64,000 nt of DNA from Prochlorococcus sp. AG-418-G23. Its GTDB lineage: Bacteria; Cyanobacteriota; Cyanobacteriia; PCC-6307; Cyanobiaceae. Position 1 is the first letter of the stretch. Each line of letters begins with the position of its first letter. The stretch spans positions 1 through 64,000 of the forward strand of contig QCLY01000001.1 in assembly GCA_003214195.1 (NCBI GenBank), in the 5' to 3' direction. The notes beneath the pieces are model-generated. The model saw only the letters and a list, made by a program, of their open reading frames with translations, was not told the origin of the DNA and made no database searches. The position numbers and the translations under genes are program-made. Positions 16,366 through 29,698 of this stretch are shown here, piece after piece.

Positions 16366-17955
16366 TTGATTCATAAGAATTTAAAAATGGAAAAAAATTT
16401 ATCCGGAACGCTTGCTATTGACTTAGGGAATACTAATACTGTCGTAGCTTTTCAATATGAAAAAGATATGAATTTAATTCTAGTTGAAATACCGAATATT
16501 ACATCATCTCCAGGTGTTGTCCCTACAGCTGTTTGGTTCGAAGAGCCTTCAAAAATTCTGAAAATTGGCAGTGGTGCATTGAAGATGAGGGATAGTTCTA
16601 ATTCGGATTTATTTTTTCATTCAAATTTTAAAAGATTAATTGGAAATCCTATCGAAAAAATTAAACAAAAAAATATTTTAAACCCTACTGAAAGTGGTGA
16701 AAAATTTTTTAAATTTTTGTGGGAAAACATTCCTCAAAAATATTTAATTAAGAGACTTGTTTTAACTGCTCCAATTGATACTTATAAGGGTTATAGAGAA
16801 TGGTTAGTTAATCTATGCGGAGAATTTTCTGTAGATGAAATAGCGCTAGTTGATGAGCCTACAGCAGCAAGTTTAGGCATTAATATACCATCTGGCTCTA
16901 AAATCATGACCTTAGATATTGGCGGAAGCACAATCGACATGAATATAGTCAAAATAGAAGGGGGAGAAGGGAAAGCTAGTCCAATAGCTGAACTATTAAA
17001 ATTCAAAGGAAATGATGTTAGCTCTATCTCAAAACAAAAAATAAGGTGTGCTGAAATAATCAGTAAAACAGGTTCCAAAATTGGCGGTAAAGATATTGAC
17101 CAATGGATTGTTGATTATCTTATGCCAAATAACAAATATGCGATTAATCTTTCAAAAGCAGAAGAAATAAAGTGTAAACTCAGCAGCTCTGAAATAAAAT
17201 TTGATACTAAATATCCAATACAATTATTAACTGAAGAGTATCAAGAAAAAGATTTTTACTTAAGTAGAGAAATATTTGAGAAAATTATTATAAAAAATAA
17301 TCTTCTTAATCACCTTAACTCTTTACTCAAAGATTTATTAAATATCGCAAGGGGCAAATTTTGTACAGTAGATGACTTGAACGCAATCATTTTAGTTGGA
17401 GGGGGAACGCAAATACCATTAATTAAAGAATGGATAACAAAAAAAATTCCAAAAATTCAAATAAAGTCTCCTCCTCCCATTGAATCAATAGCTTTGGGAG
17501 CTTTAGCAATGACCCCAGGTGTAAAAATTAAAGACATATTAAATAAAGGATTATCCATAAGATTATTCAATAGAAGAGACCAAAAACATTTCTGGCATCC
17601 TATTTTTTGCAAAGGTCAAACATGGCCAACTGAAAACCCATATAAATTGATTGTTCAAGCAAGTAAAAATAACCAGGAAATATTTGAAATAATTATTGGA
17701 GAAACAAAAAAACAAAGAGAATTTGACGTGATTTTTGAGAATGGATTACCAAAATTATCAGAAGTTCAAAGTGAAGAGAAAGTTATAAAATGGGACAAAA
17801 AATCAGTCAAAATATTTGTTAAAGATAAATCTAAAATTGGAGAAGATAACTTAAAACTTTTCTTTAAAATTAATAGTAAAGCTGATTTATTAGTTAAGTG
17901 TTTAGATTTTCAAGATCAATTTATAGGGGAATATAATTTAGGAAATATTTCCTAA
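16366..17955 (+). CDS. divergent Hsp70/DnaK-like ATPase
   Basis: LAIDLGNTNTVVAF phosphate-1 motif, LVDEPTAASLGI, MTLDIGGSTIDMNIV, ILVGGGTQIPLI; shortened substrate-binding domain. Confidence 0.85.
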   Translation: MIHKNLKMEKNLSGTLAIDLGNTNTVVAFQYEKDMNLILVEIPNITSSPGVVPTAVWFEEPSKILKIGSGALKMRDSSNSDLFFHSNFKRLIGNPIEKIKQKNILNPTESGEKFFKFLWENIPQKYLIKRLVLTAPIDTYKGYREWLVNLCGEFSVDEIALVDEPTAASLGINIPSGSKIMTLDIGGSTIDMNIVKIEGGEGKASPIAELLKFKGNDVSSISKQKIRCAEIISKTGSKIGGKDIDQWIVDYLMPNNKYAINLSKAEEIKCKLSSSEIKFDTKYPIQLLTEEYQEKDFYLSREIFEKIIIKNNLLNHLNSLLKDLLNIARGKFCTVDDLNAIILVGGGTQIPLIKEWITKKIPKIQIKSPPPIESIALGALAMTPGVKIKDILNKGLSIRLFNRRDQKHFWHPIFCKGQTWPTENPYKLIVQASKNNQEIFEIIIGETKKQREFDVIFENGLPKLSEVQSEEKVIKWDKKSVKIFVKDKSKIGEDNLKLFFKINSKADLLVKCLDFQDQFIGEYNLGNIS

Positions 17956-17962
17956 AAATAAT

Positions 17963-18499
17963 CTATTCAATAAATACACCTTCTTCATTATCAACATTAT
18001 TTAAACGTAAACTTATACATTCATCTTTACTAGTTGAAACTCTTATACCGCAAAAATCAGGCTGAATAGGAAGTTCTCTATGTCCTCTATCTACCATTAC
18101 TAATAACATAACTCTTTGAGGTCTACCCCAAGAATATAAAGCATCAATAGCAGCTCTAATTGTTCTACCTGTATAAATTACATCATCTATCAAAAGAATT
18201 TCTTGTTTTTCAATGGGTGTAGGAATATTAGTTGCTTTTATTAGGCGAGTTCCAACTCTATTTTGATCATCTCTATAAAAAGTTGGATCAATTATTCCCT
18301 TTTTTATTTTTACACCTGTCTTCGAGAATAATTGTTTTCCAAAAACTTCTACTAGATTAATTCCTCTAGTGGGAATCCCAACCAAAAGAAGGTTATCTAG
18401 GTTTTTTACGTTTTCAATGATTTCAGAAGTTAAACGCGAAATGGTTTTTCTAAGCTCAACTTCTGTTTGTATCACAATTCTTTTCGATTTATTGGACAT
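17963..18499 (-). CDS. pyrR: bifunctional pyr operon regulator / uracil phosphoribosyltransferase PyrR
   Basis: ILLIDDVIYTGRTIRAAIDALYSWGRPQRVMLLVMVDRGHRELPIQPDFCGIRVST. Confidence 0.9.
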   Translation of the reverse strand: MSNKSKRIVIQTEVELRKTISRLTSEIIENVKNLDNLLLVGIPTRGINLVEVFGKQLFSKTGVKIKKGIIDPTFYRDDQNRVGTRLIKATNIPTPIEKQEILLIDDVIYTGRTIRAAIDALYSWGRPQRVMLLVMVDRGHRELPIQPDFCGIRVSTSKDECISLRLNNVDNEEGVFIE

Positions 18500-18628
18500 T
18501 TTTTATCAAAATTTAAATTCGTTCAATTTTTTTATAAATTAGCAAAAGCTAACTATTTTAAATATAAATTGTTAAAAAGTAGCGTTTAAAGCTAAATTTA
18601 GATTGGTAATTATGAAATTGATGTAAAT

Positions 18629-20251
18629 ATGTCAAAGATTAGCAGTAAAAATATAAATAAATTAAGTTCTCCACAGAGCCCTGTAGTTCTTGCAATTCTT
18701 GACGGATGGGGATATCGAGAAGACATATCAGACAATGCCATAAAAAATGCTAATACACCAATCATGGATTCACTATGGCATGCCTATCCTCATACACTTA
18801 TAAGCGCTAGCGGCGCTGATGTAGGCCTACCAGATGGTCAAATGGGTAACTCAGAGGTGGGGCACCTCACCATTGGTTCGGGGAGAATAATCCAACAAGA
18901 ACTCGTAAGGATTTCAAATGTTATAAAAAACGACCAGTTAGGCTTGGTTCAGGAGTTGAAGGAGATAGCTGATTCAATAAAGAAAAATAATGCAACGCTA
19001 CATATTACGGGATTATGTTCAGATGGAGGTGTACATAGTCATATCGATCATCTATTAGGTTTAATAAAATGGGCATCTGATAATGGAATCAAAAAAGTTG
19101 CAATTCATGTTATTACTGACGGGAGAGATACTCCGGCAAAAAGTGCTTCAAAATATCTAAAGCAAATAGAGTCATGCATAAAAAAATTCAATACAGGTGA
19201 AATTGCTTCTATATGCGGGAGATATTGGATAATGGATAGAAATCTTTTATGGGACAGAACAGAAAAAGCATATGCGAATTTGACTGATCCAAATATCAAA
19301 ATAACTAATTTATCTCCTGAGGATTACATCAAAAATAGCTATAACAAAAACATAACTGACGAATTTATAGAGCCAATGCGAATCACTAAAAACTATCTTA
19401 AGGATGGTGATAGTTTGATTTGTTTTAACTTTCGTCCTGATAGAGCAAGACAAATAATTAAATCCCTTTCAGAGGAAACATTCTCAGACTTTGAAAGAAA
19501 ATTTTTCCCAAAACTAAATTTAGTAACTTTTACCCAATATGATGCAACCTTCCCAATTAAAGTGGCATTCCCTCCTGAATCTCTAAATAATTTTGTTGGC
19601 CAGATAGTCTCAGAAAATGGACTCAAGCAATATAGGACAGCAGAAACAGAAAAATATCCTCACGTAACATATTTTTTCAATGGAGGAGTAGAAATTCCAT
19701 TACCTGGAGAAGAGAGACATTTGATTCCATCACCAAGAGTGGCAACTTATGATAAGGAACCTGAAATGTCCGCCGAAGAGTTAACTATTAGTTGCTCCAA
19801 GGCAATTAAAAGTGGAAACTATGCCTTTATTGTAATCAATTTTGCTAATCCGGATATGGTAGGTCATACAGGCAATATGAGTGCAACAATAAAAGCAATA
19901 GAAACTGTTGATAGATGTATAGGTCAAATAGTTAACGCTACTGGAGAAATGGGTGGGAGCATTCTTATAACAGCTGATCATGGTAACGCAGAAGTAATGA
20001 AAGGCTCTGCAGGAGAGCCATGGACAGCACACACTACAAATAAAGTTCCATTAATTTTAATTGAGGGTGAAAAAAGAAAAATACCTAATATGGGAAATGA
20101 AATTTATTTAAGAGAAAACGCTGGCTTGGCAGATATTGCTCCAACCTTATTGCAATTATTAAATCTCCCAATACCTAAAGAAATGACAGGAAAATCTCTT
20201 ATTAAAGAAATAGAGTTAAAAGGTTATAATAAAGTAATACAACATGTTTAA
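18629..20251 (+). CDS. gpmI: 2,3-bisphosphoglycerate-independent phosphoglycerate mutase
   Basis: [43 protein letters not shown]. Confidence 0.95.
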   Translation: MSKISSKNINKLSSPQSPVVLAILDGWGYREDISDNAIKNANTPIMDSLWHAYPHTLISASGADVGLPDGQMGNSEVGHLTIGSGRIIQQELVRISNVIKNDQLGLVQELKEIADSIKKNNATLHITGLCSDGGVHSHIDHLLGLIKWASDNGIKKVAIHVITDGRDTPAKSASKYLKQIESCIKKFNTGEIASICGRYWIMDRNLLWDRTEKAYANLTDPNIKITNLSPEDYIKNSYNKNITDEFIEPMRITKNYLKDGDSLICFNFRPDRARQIIKSLSEETFSDFERKFFPKLNLVTFTQYDATFPIKVAFPPESLNNFVGQIVSENGLKQYRTAETEKYPHVTYFFNGGVEIPLPGEERHLIPSPRVATYDKEPEMSAEELTISCSKAIKSGNYAFIVINFANPDMVGHTGNMSATIKAIETVDRCIGQIVNATGEMGGSILITADHGNAEVMKGSAGEPWTAHTTNKVPLILIEGEKRKIPNMGNEIYLRENAGLADIAPTLLQLLNLPIPKEMTGKSLIKEIELKGYNKVIQHV

Positions 20252-20274
20252 AGCTAATACTAGCTTCTAAAGTA

Positions 20275-20502
20275 ATGATTCAAATTTTTAGTTGGATATG
20301 GGTAATTTCCGGTGTTCTTTTGATACTTTTAGTTTTACTTCATAGCCCTAAAGGCGATGGAATGGGCGGAATTGCTGCGAGTGGAAGTTCTATGTTTAAC
20401 AGCGCAAGTAGTGCAGAGGCATCTCTCAACAAAATTACTTGGACCTTTTTAATTATATTTTTATCTCTAGCAATTATCATTAGCGCTGGTTGGATATCAT
20501 AG
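20275..20502 (+). CDS. secG: preprotein translocase subunit SecG
   Basis: LLVLLHSPKGDGMGGIAASGSSMFNSASSAEASLNKITW. Confidence 0.9.
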   Translation: MIQIFSWIWVISGVLLILLVLLHSPKGDGMGGIAASGSSMFNSASSAEASLNKITWTFLIIFLSLAIIISAGWIS

Positions 20503-20503
20503 A

Positions 20504-20538
20504 AAAAAAAAAAAAAGGGATCATAATACTGATCCCTT
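20504..20538 (-). terminator. rho-independent terminator of groESL
   Basis: AAGGGATCA-taatac-TGATCCCTT stem; on the minus strand it is followed by a long T run (plus-strand A run at about 20503-20516). Confidence 0.85.
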
Positions 20539-20571
20539 AAGGAGATAAATAACTTATTTACTAATTTTTAG

Positions 20572-22236
<1,665 letters not shown>

Positions 22237-22260
22237 TTAATAATTTTTGAAACAAATATT

Positions 22261-22572
22261 TTAGCCTACAACAGCCAAAATATCCTTTTCTGAGAGCAAG
22301 ACATATTCGTCTCCGCCCAATTTAATGTCTGTTCCAGCATATTTGCTGTACAAAACTTTATCGCCAATACTCACTTCTGGAGTTTGTCGAGAGCCATCGT
22401 CATTAAGCTTCCCAGGTCCTACCTGGGCAACTTCTCCTACCTGTGGTTTTTCTTTTGCTGTATCAGGCAAAAGAATGCCCCCAGCAGTTTTTTCCTCAGA
22501 TGCGGAAACTTTAATGAAGATTCTATCTCCCAGTGGTTTAACTGTAGAGACTGTAAGTGAAACAGCTGCCAT
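22261..22572 (-). CDS. groS: co-chaperonin GroES
   Basis: [45 protein letters not shown]. Confidence 0.97.
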   Translation of the reverse strand: MAAVSLTVSTVKPLGDRIFIKVSASEEKTAGGILLPDTAKEKPQVGEVAQVGPGKLNDDGSRQTPEVSIGDKVLYSKYAGTDIKLGGDEYVLLSEKDILAVVG

Positions 22573-22787
22573 AGATTAATGGAGGATCATAATTGAGACG
22601 CTTCGCGTCATATAAATGGAACGAGAGATTCTCGATCCGTATCTTCAACAACATAATCCGCGAAGCAGCAATTAAACCATACTTCAACTGTGCGGTTGGC
22701 CGAACCCATTTAACGAATACACCCATGAGGTGGTAGTATTTTCGGATTATGTGCTGTTTAAATCAGCTAATCATCACCAATTCATAA

Positions 22788-24251
<1,464 letters not shown>

Positions 24252-24292
24252 ATATTTATAAATTTATATAACCCTCAATAATTTTAAAATCT

Positions 24293-24697
24293 ATGGCAAT
24301 TTCTCTTAAAGTTTTAGCACCTAACAAAAATGTTTATCAAGGTGAGGCTGAAGAAGTAATCCTTCCAAGTACTACCGGTCAACTTGGTGTGCTTCCAGGA
24401 CATATTTCTTTAGTCACGGCTATAGATATTGGTGTTTTGAGGCTAAGGATGAATTCTCAATGGAAATCGATAGCTTTAATGGGTGGCTTCGCAGAAATTG
24501 AATCAGATGAAGTCATAGTTTTAGTAAACAATGCAGAAGTAGGATCAGAAATTAATGTTGAGAATGCTGAACGAGATCTAAAGGAAGCAAAATTAGCAAT
24601 TAGTAAATTTTCTGAAAATGAAAAAAATCCAGAGAAAATCAAAGCTTTAAAACAGATTTCAAAGGCCGAGGCTAGGATTCAAGCTGCAAAGAATTAA
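24293..24697 (+). CDS. atpC: ATP synthase F1 subunit epsilon
   Basis: [29 protein letters not shown] directly after atpD. Confidence 0.95.
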   Translation: MAISLKVLAPNKNVYQGEAEEVILPSTTGQLGVLPGHISLVTAIDIGVLRLRMNSQWKSIALMGGFAEIESDEVIVLVNNAEVGSEINVENAERDLKEAKLAISKFSENEKNPEKIKALKQISKAEARIQAAKN

Positions 24698-24700
24698 TTT

Positions 24701-25177
24701 TTAAGCAGTCCCACAAAAAGTTACTTCAGGAAATTTCAACTTGGCTTCTTCCAATTTCTTTGTTTTCCCCTCTTCTTGCCAATAATTTATTACTTCAGTA
24801 GCTTTATTCAATATTTCAACTCTCTCATTATCCGTAATCCACCCTTTATTTTCTAGTTCATTTTTTAATTTTTCCCAAGCATCATCCCTTGGCCAAAAAT
24901 AATAAGCAGTTAAAGGGCTTGGACCTCCTCCTACTATTTGATCAACAGCTAAAGCAACATTATCAGGTAACCACAAAACTTTAATAATGAACCTACCTTC
25001 GTCAGGTTTTGGGGTATACCCAGTTGGCACTCCATCTTCATCAATTGTGGCAGCTGCCAATACAGCATTAGCACCCATCATCCCAGAATTAGGAGAGGAA
25101 TTTTGAGATTTTGGGTTATCACCGTTTTTTTCTTTTTTTTCTGTGGAATTTTGGTTAATTTTATCTGATGAGGTCAT
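24701..25177 (-). CDS. ycf65: PSRP-3/Ycf65 family plastid-type ribosomal protein
   Basis: [73 protein letters not shown]. Confidence 0.9.
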   Translation of the reverse strand: MTSSDKINQNSTEKKEKNGDNPKSQNSSPNSGMMGANAVLAAATIDEDGVPTGYTPKPDEGRFIIKVLWLPDNVALAVDQIVGGGPSPLTAYYFWPRDDAWEKLKNELENKGWITDNERVEILNKATEVINYWQEEGKTKKLEEAKLKFPEVTFCGTA

Positions 25178-25281
25178 TCACTTTTTTTGGTTCATTAAGT
25201 AATTTATCAGTTTATGGTCACATTTTGATTGATTTTTCGGAAATTTCTTGATTTTAGTAATTGATACTCTAAAAAAAATTT

Positions 25282-25440
25282 TTATTTATCATGAGAAACT
25301 TGATAAAAATCATAAATTGTTGCTTCCAAAGCATCCCAAAGATCTTTTGGGATATCATTTTCTTCTGCAAACATTCCAAGCTGACTAGTCAATCCTCGTG
25401 CTTTGGAAAGTTTAGAATCATATGAATCTGACTTATTCAT
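25282..25440 (-). CDS. small conserved hypothetical protein (52 aa)
   Basis: MNKSDSYDSKLSKARGLTSQLGMFAEENDIPKDLWDALEATIYDFYQVSHDK*; manual translation, below the ORF-track cutoff. Confidence 0.65.
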   Translation of the reverse strand: MNKSDSYDSKLSKARGLTSQLGMFAEENDIPKDLWDALEATIYDFYQVSHDK

Positions 25441-25494
25441 TTTTAAACTTTAAGCTTAATAAAAAATAAATCTATTGCAAAGATAAGTCAAATT

Positions 25495-26820
25495 TTAAAA
25501 TTCTAAATCAGAAATTTCTTTAAGTGCAGCAATACTTAAAACTTCTGGGTTTTTATCTTTGACCAAAATATCATCTTCGATTCTTATCCCTATACCTTTC
25601 CATTTCTCATCAATGTTTGGTTGTCCCTTGGGGACTGGGATCCTATCACTTATATAAATACCAGGCTCTACAGTTAGAATCATTCCATTCTGTAGTGGCA
25701 CTTCATAGTCTCCCATTCTATATGCTCCAACATCATGGACATCTAAGCCTAACCAATGTCCAGTTCTATGCATGTAAAGATGCTTATATGATTTATTATT
25801 TATTATCTCCTCAGTACTACCTGACAATAAACCAATTTCTTTTAATCCTTCTATGAGGATTGTTAAAGCAACATTATGAACAGTATTAGAATTCGATCCA
25901 GTTACAACACTTTTTATTGCGCTTTTCTGCGCACTTAATACAATTTCATATATAACTTTTTGCTCATTAGAAAATTTCCCTCCTATTGGAATAGTTCTTG
26001 TTATGTCACCATTGTAATAATCTTCGAGGGAGCACCCAGCATCCACCAACAATAAGTCTTTCTTATTCAATGGAGAGTTATTTTTGGTGTAATGCAAGAT
26101 ACACGCATTATCTCCTGAAGCAACAATAGAGTTATAAGCAGGTCCTCTTGCTCCTTTTTCAAGAAAGAATCCTTCAAGAAGACCCTGAATTTGTCTTTCA
26201 TTTTTCTTTGTTACAATAGATTCTCTCACTAATTCATGAGCTTCTGCTGAAATCTGGATTGCCTCCCTCATTCTTTTGATTTCAAATTCACTTTTTATTA
26301 ATCTCATCTCATTTAAATAAATTTCTGGAGATTTTATTGAATCTCCACCAATTCCCAATCTTGAGCGATTTTCAAGTTGCTGTGAAAATATATCAAGCAC
26401 TATTTTTTCAATAAATGGATGCTTACCTATTGAAAAGACAATTTCATCAGAGCCATTTAAATAGCCTGGAAGTAAATCTTTCAGTTCATTTATTGAGTGA
26501 GCCTTATCAGCGTTAAACTCTTTTTCAGCTCCTTCCAAACCCCATCTAAAGCCATGCCATACTTCGCTAATAACATCTTTGGGAGAAACGAATAAAATAA
26601 ATCTCTCTCCCTTTGGCTTATGCGATAGAAAAAGAGCGATCGAATCTGGCTCATCAAAACCTGTTAAATACCAAAAATTACTATCTTGCCTGAAAGGATA
26701 TTCACAATCAGCATGATGATTTACAAGCCTAGCCCCAGGAATAATAGCTGCTTTCCCTCCCAATTTATCGAGAAAAATTTCTCTTCTTTTTTCAAAAACT
26801 TTATGGTCAGGTTTAAACAT
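25495..26820 (-). CDS. pepP: Xaa-Pro aminopeptidase (M24)
   Basis: LLVDAGCSLEDYYNGDITRTIPIGGKF, HRTGHWLGLDVHDVGAY, LTVEPGIYI. Confidence 0.92.
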   Translation of the reverse strand: MFKPDHKVFEKRREIFLDKLGGKAAIIPGARLVNHHADCEYPFRQDSNFWYLTGFDEPDSIALFLSHKPKGERFILFVSPKDVISEVWHGFRWGLEGAEKEFNADKAHSINELKDLLPGYLNGSDEIVFSIGKHPFIEKIVLDIFSQQLENRSRLGIGGDSIKSPEIYLNEMRLIKSEFEIKRMREAIQISAEAHELVRESIVTKKNERQIQGLLEGFFLEKGARGPAYNSIVASGDNACILHYTKNNSPLNKKDLLLVDAGCSLEDYYNGDITRTIPIGGKFSNEQKVIYEIVLSAQKSAIKSVVTGSNSNTVHNVALTILIEGLKEIGLLSGSTEEIINNKSYKHLYMHRTGHWLGLDVHDVGAYRMGDYEVPLQNGMILTVEPGIYISDRIPVPKGQPNIDEKWKGIGIRIEDDILVKDKNPEVLSIAALKEISDLEF

Positions 26821-26893
26821 GAATGTGTATTGGCGTGTTTTTAAAAAAAATGGAAGAATGAATTAAAACAGATTTTATATTTAACCTATCTTA

Positions 26894-27874
26894 ATGGAAC
26901 CAAGTGTTTACGGTTTAATCTTACTTATTATTTTTATTTTAATTGGGTCAGCATGTTGTTCGGGAGTAGAGGCAGCCTTTTTAGCTGTAAATTCAATTAG
27001 AATACTAGAAATAGCCACAAGGCAGAAGCCTAAGAGTACAGCAAATCAACTTCTTAAACTTAGAAAGCACCTTGGGAGAACATTAGCTGTTATTACAATT
27101 ACTAATAATGGGTTTAACATAATTGGAAGTCTTATTTTGGGAGTATATGGAGCCTTGGTAATTAATAGTAGTTATGGTTTAACCTTTTTTTCAATTGCTT
27201 TTTATATTCTGGTCGTTTTAGTTGGAGAAGTCTTACCTAAAGCTCTCGGTACAAGATTTTCTTTACAAATCGCATTATTATCCGTTCCAGTACTAAGAAT
27301 ACTAAATACTATACTGAGACCATTTTTAATATTAATAGAACAAATATTCCCAGTAATTACAGCAGAAAACGAAATTTCAACTGATGAAGAGGAAATTAGA
27401 CAAATGGCAAAAATTGGAAGTCAGAAAGGTTTGATAGAGGCTGATGAGGCAGCAATGATATTTAAGGTTTTTCAATTAAATGATTTAAAAGCCAAAGACT
27501 TAATGATCCCAAGAGTATCAGTGCCTTGTCTTGATGGGTCTTCAAATCTTGACGAAATTTCAGAACTTATAATTTCAGATAATGCACCATGGTGGGTAAT
27601 TTTGGGAGATAAAGTAGACAAAATACAGGGTGTAGTCAGACGTGAAAACATTTTGAAAGAATTGATTAATGGGAAAAATAAAAAATTATTGTCTGAAATT
27701 TGCGAACCTGTGGACTATATTCCCGAAATGATTAAAGCAGATCAACTATTAACAAGATTTGACAAGGATCATAAAGGAGTGAAAGTAGTAGTAGATGAAT
27801 TTGGAGGATTCGTGGGGATTATTGGAGCAGAAGCTGTATTATCTGTATTGGCAGGTTGGTGGAAAAACAAATAA
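26894..27874 (+). CDS. CNNM/CBS domain membrane protein (hemolysin-like, CorC/TlyC-type)
   Basis: GSACCSGVEAAFLAVN N-terminal DUF21-type domain, VGEVLPKALGTRFS, CBS region LKAKDLMIPRVSVPCLDG. Confidence 0.88.
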   Translation: MEPSVYGLILLIIFILIGSACCSGVEAAFLAVNSIRILEIATRQKPKSTANQLLKLRKHLGRTLAVITITNNGFNIIGSLILGVYGALVINSSYGLTFFSIAFYILVVLVGEVLPKALGTRFSLQIALLSVPVLRILNTILRPFLILIEQIFPVITAENEISTDEEEIRQMAKIGSQKGLIEADEAAMIFKVFQLNDLKAKDLMIPRVSVPCLDGSSNLDEISELIISDNAPWWVILGDKVDKIQGVVRRENILKELINGKNKKLLSEICEPVDYIPEMIKADQLLTRFDKDHKGVKVVVDEFGGFVGIIGAEAVLSVLAGWWKNK

Positions 27875-29115
27875 TGAAAGAGTTGGAAATGAATAGAAAT
27901 TATTCACTTTTAAAAAATTGGTGGGAAAGTATTGATCTTACTAACTATGAAAAGAGTTTTTTTAATAGAGAAATCATTTCTTTTAATCAACAACTTTTTA
28001 GACTCAAAGAAAAAAAAATAAGAATTGGAACATACGGCAAGTCAGGGGTAGGTAAATCCTCTGTTTTAAATTTTTTATTAAATAAAGACAGATTCAAAAC
28101 AGATATCATCAACGGCTCTACAACGGAAGTACAAGCAGTAGAGATGCCTCTTAAAAATCAAACTCTCAAAAGCATAGAGTTTCTTGATTCGCCCGGATTT
28201 GATTTCTGTAATATTAAATCCCCCGATAAAATCTACTCTCGTATAAATAATTCAGATTTTATTTTATTTGTAGTTGCAGGAGATATAAATAGAAATGAAG
28301 TAAGAGAAATAAGCTCCTTTATTAAAGATGGGAAAAAAATTATTATAGTATTAAATAAAATTGATCTTTTAAAAACAAATGAATTAAAAGAAATAATAGA
28401 AAATATAAAGTTCAAGCTGCCAAAAGATTTAAATATCCCCTTAATTATTAATAATGAAAACAATCTTAAAAACTACTTTACAAATACAATAAATGAACAC
28501 GGAGAAATTCTATTAACACTAAATTCTCTTCAATTGGCTGACAAATTATTTTTAAAAATAAAAGAGCAAAGATTAAAAAAAAGGAAGAAATTAGCTCAAT
28601 CAACTATTGGCAAGTTTTCTACCATAAAGGCATCTGCAGTTGCCATTAATCCTTTTATTCTGTTTGATGTCGCTGGTAGTTTTGCTCTAGATACAGCATT
28701 AATTAGCGAATTAAGTAAGATTTATGGCTTGAATTTGAAGAGTAAATCCATAACCAAAATATTCAAAAATATATCCATTAATAATTTATTTCTAGGAGTA
28801 ACTCAAATTAGTATAAATACATCTTTCAATATTTTTAGGAAAATAATTTTATTAGCAGCCCCTTTTACCAACGGGCTATCATTATTACCCTATGGACCCA
28901 TAGCAATTGCTCAGGCAGCAATAGCAATTCACTCTACAAAAATCCTTGGGAAATTAGCAGCTAAAGAGATATTTATAAGAAGTAAAGTTTCTTATATTGA
29001 ACCTTCAGCTATTATTCAAAATATAACTTTTAAAGATAAAGATATTTTTAACCACATTAATATTTATTTATCAAACAGAAATTTAAATAATAACTTTATG
29101 AGTTTTCTGCCATAA
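27856..29115 (+). CDS. dynamin/Era-like membrane-associated GTPase
   Basis: GTYGKSGVGKSSVLNFLL (G1), FLDSPGFDF (G3), VLNKIDLL (G4); hydrophobic C-terminal half. Confidence 0.85.
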   Translation: MVEKQIMKELEMNRNYSLLKNWWESIDLTNYEKSFFNREIISFNQQLFRLKEKKIRIGTYGKSGVGKSSVLNFLLNKDRFKTDIINGSTTEVQAVEMPLKNQTLKSIEFLDSPGFDFCNIKSPDKIYSRINNSDFILFVVAGDINRNEVREISSFIKDGKKIIIVLNKIDLLKTNELKEIIENIKFKLPKDLNIPLIINNENNLKNYFTNTINEHGEILLTLNSLQLADKLFLKIKEQRLKKRKKLAQSTIGKFSTIKASAVAINPFILFDVAGSFALDTALISELSKIYGLNLKSKSITKIFKNISINNLFLGVTQISINTSFNIFRKIILLAAPFTNGLSLLPYGPIAIAQAAIAIHSTKILGKLAAKEIFIRSKVSYIEPSAIIQNITFKDKDIFNHINIYLSNRNLNNNFMSFLP

Positions 29116-29123
29116 ATCTTGAA

Positions 29124-29690
29124 ATGGATAATAGCATCGCTTTATTTGGTACTAGTGCTGATCCCCCTACTATTGGCCATAAAAAAATACTTCAAGAATT
29201 ATCCAAAATTTACGCTTTTACTATAAGTTATGTAAGTAACAACCCTAATAAAAAGCACAAAGAAAATATTTCTATTCGTAGCCATTTGTTAAAAATTCTA
29301 ATTGAAGATTTAGATAATCCCAAAATTTTATTTAATCAAAGAGTTAGTAGTAAATGGGCAATAGAGTCAATCAAAAAATGTAAGAAAATTTATGAATTTA
29401 ATAACCTAGATTTTGTTATAGGAAGTGATTTAATTAAAGATATTTTCTGTTGGAAAAATTTTGATAAAATTATTAAAGAGGTAAGTTTTTTGGTAATTAT
29501 CAGAGAAGGTCATCCTATTGAATCAAGTACTCTTAAAATGTTAGAAACTTATAAAGTGAAATTTAAGATTTCAAAAATAAAAATCCCAAATATTTCAAGT
29601 TCAAAGTTCCGACTAGATTCTAACTATTCTAATTTACCAAAATCATTAATAGATATTGTTAAAAAGAATAATTTATACTTATCTACTTAA
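29124..29690 (+). CDS. nadD: nicotinate-nucleotide adenylyltransferase
   Basis: IALFGTSADPPTIGHKKILQ and VIGSDLIKDIFCWKNF, adjacent to nadE. Confidence 0.88.
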   Translation: MDNSIALFGTSADPPTIGHKKILQELSKIYAFTISYVSNNPNKKHKENISIRSHLLKILIEDLDNPKILFNQRVSSKWAIESIKKCKKIYEFNNLDFVIGSDLIKDIFCWKNFDKIIKEVSFLVIIREGHPIESSTLKMLETYKVKFKISKIKIPNISSSKFRLDSNYSNLPKSLIDIVKKNNLYLST

Positions 29691-29698
29691 TTGGTTGA

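Noticed and set aside
20503-20516. Poly-A run as slippage-based frameshift site
   Set aside because: It is intergenic and is better explained as the T-tract of the groESL terminator on the minus strand.
22538-22726. 62-aa minus-strand ORF upstream of groES
   Set aside because: Overlaps the groES start and the structured intergenic spacer; protein-like features absent.
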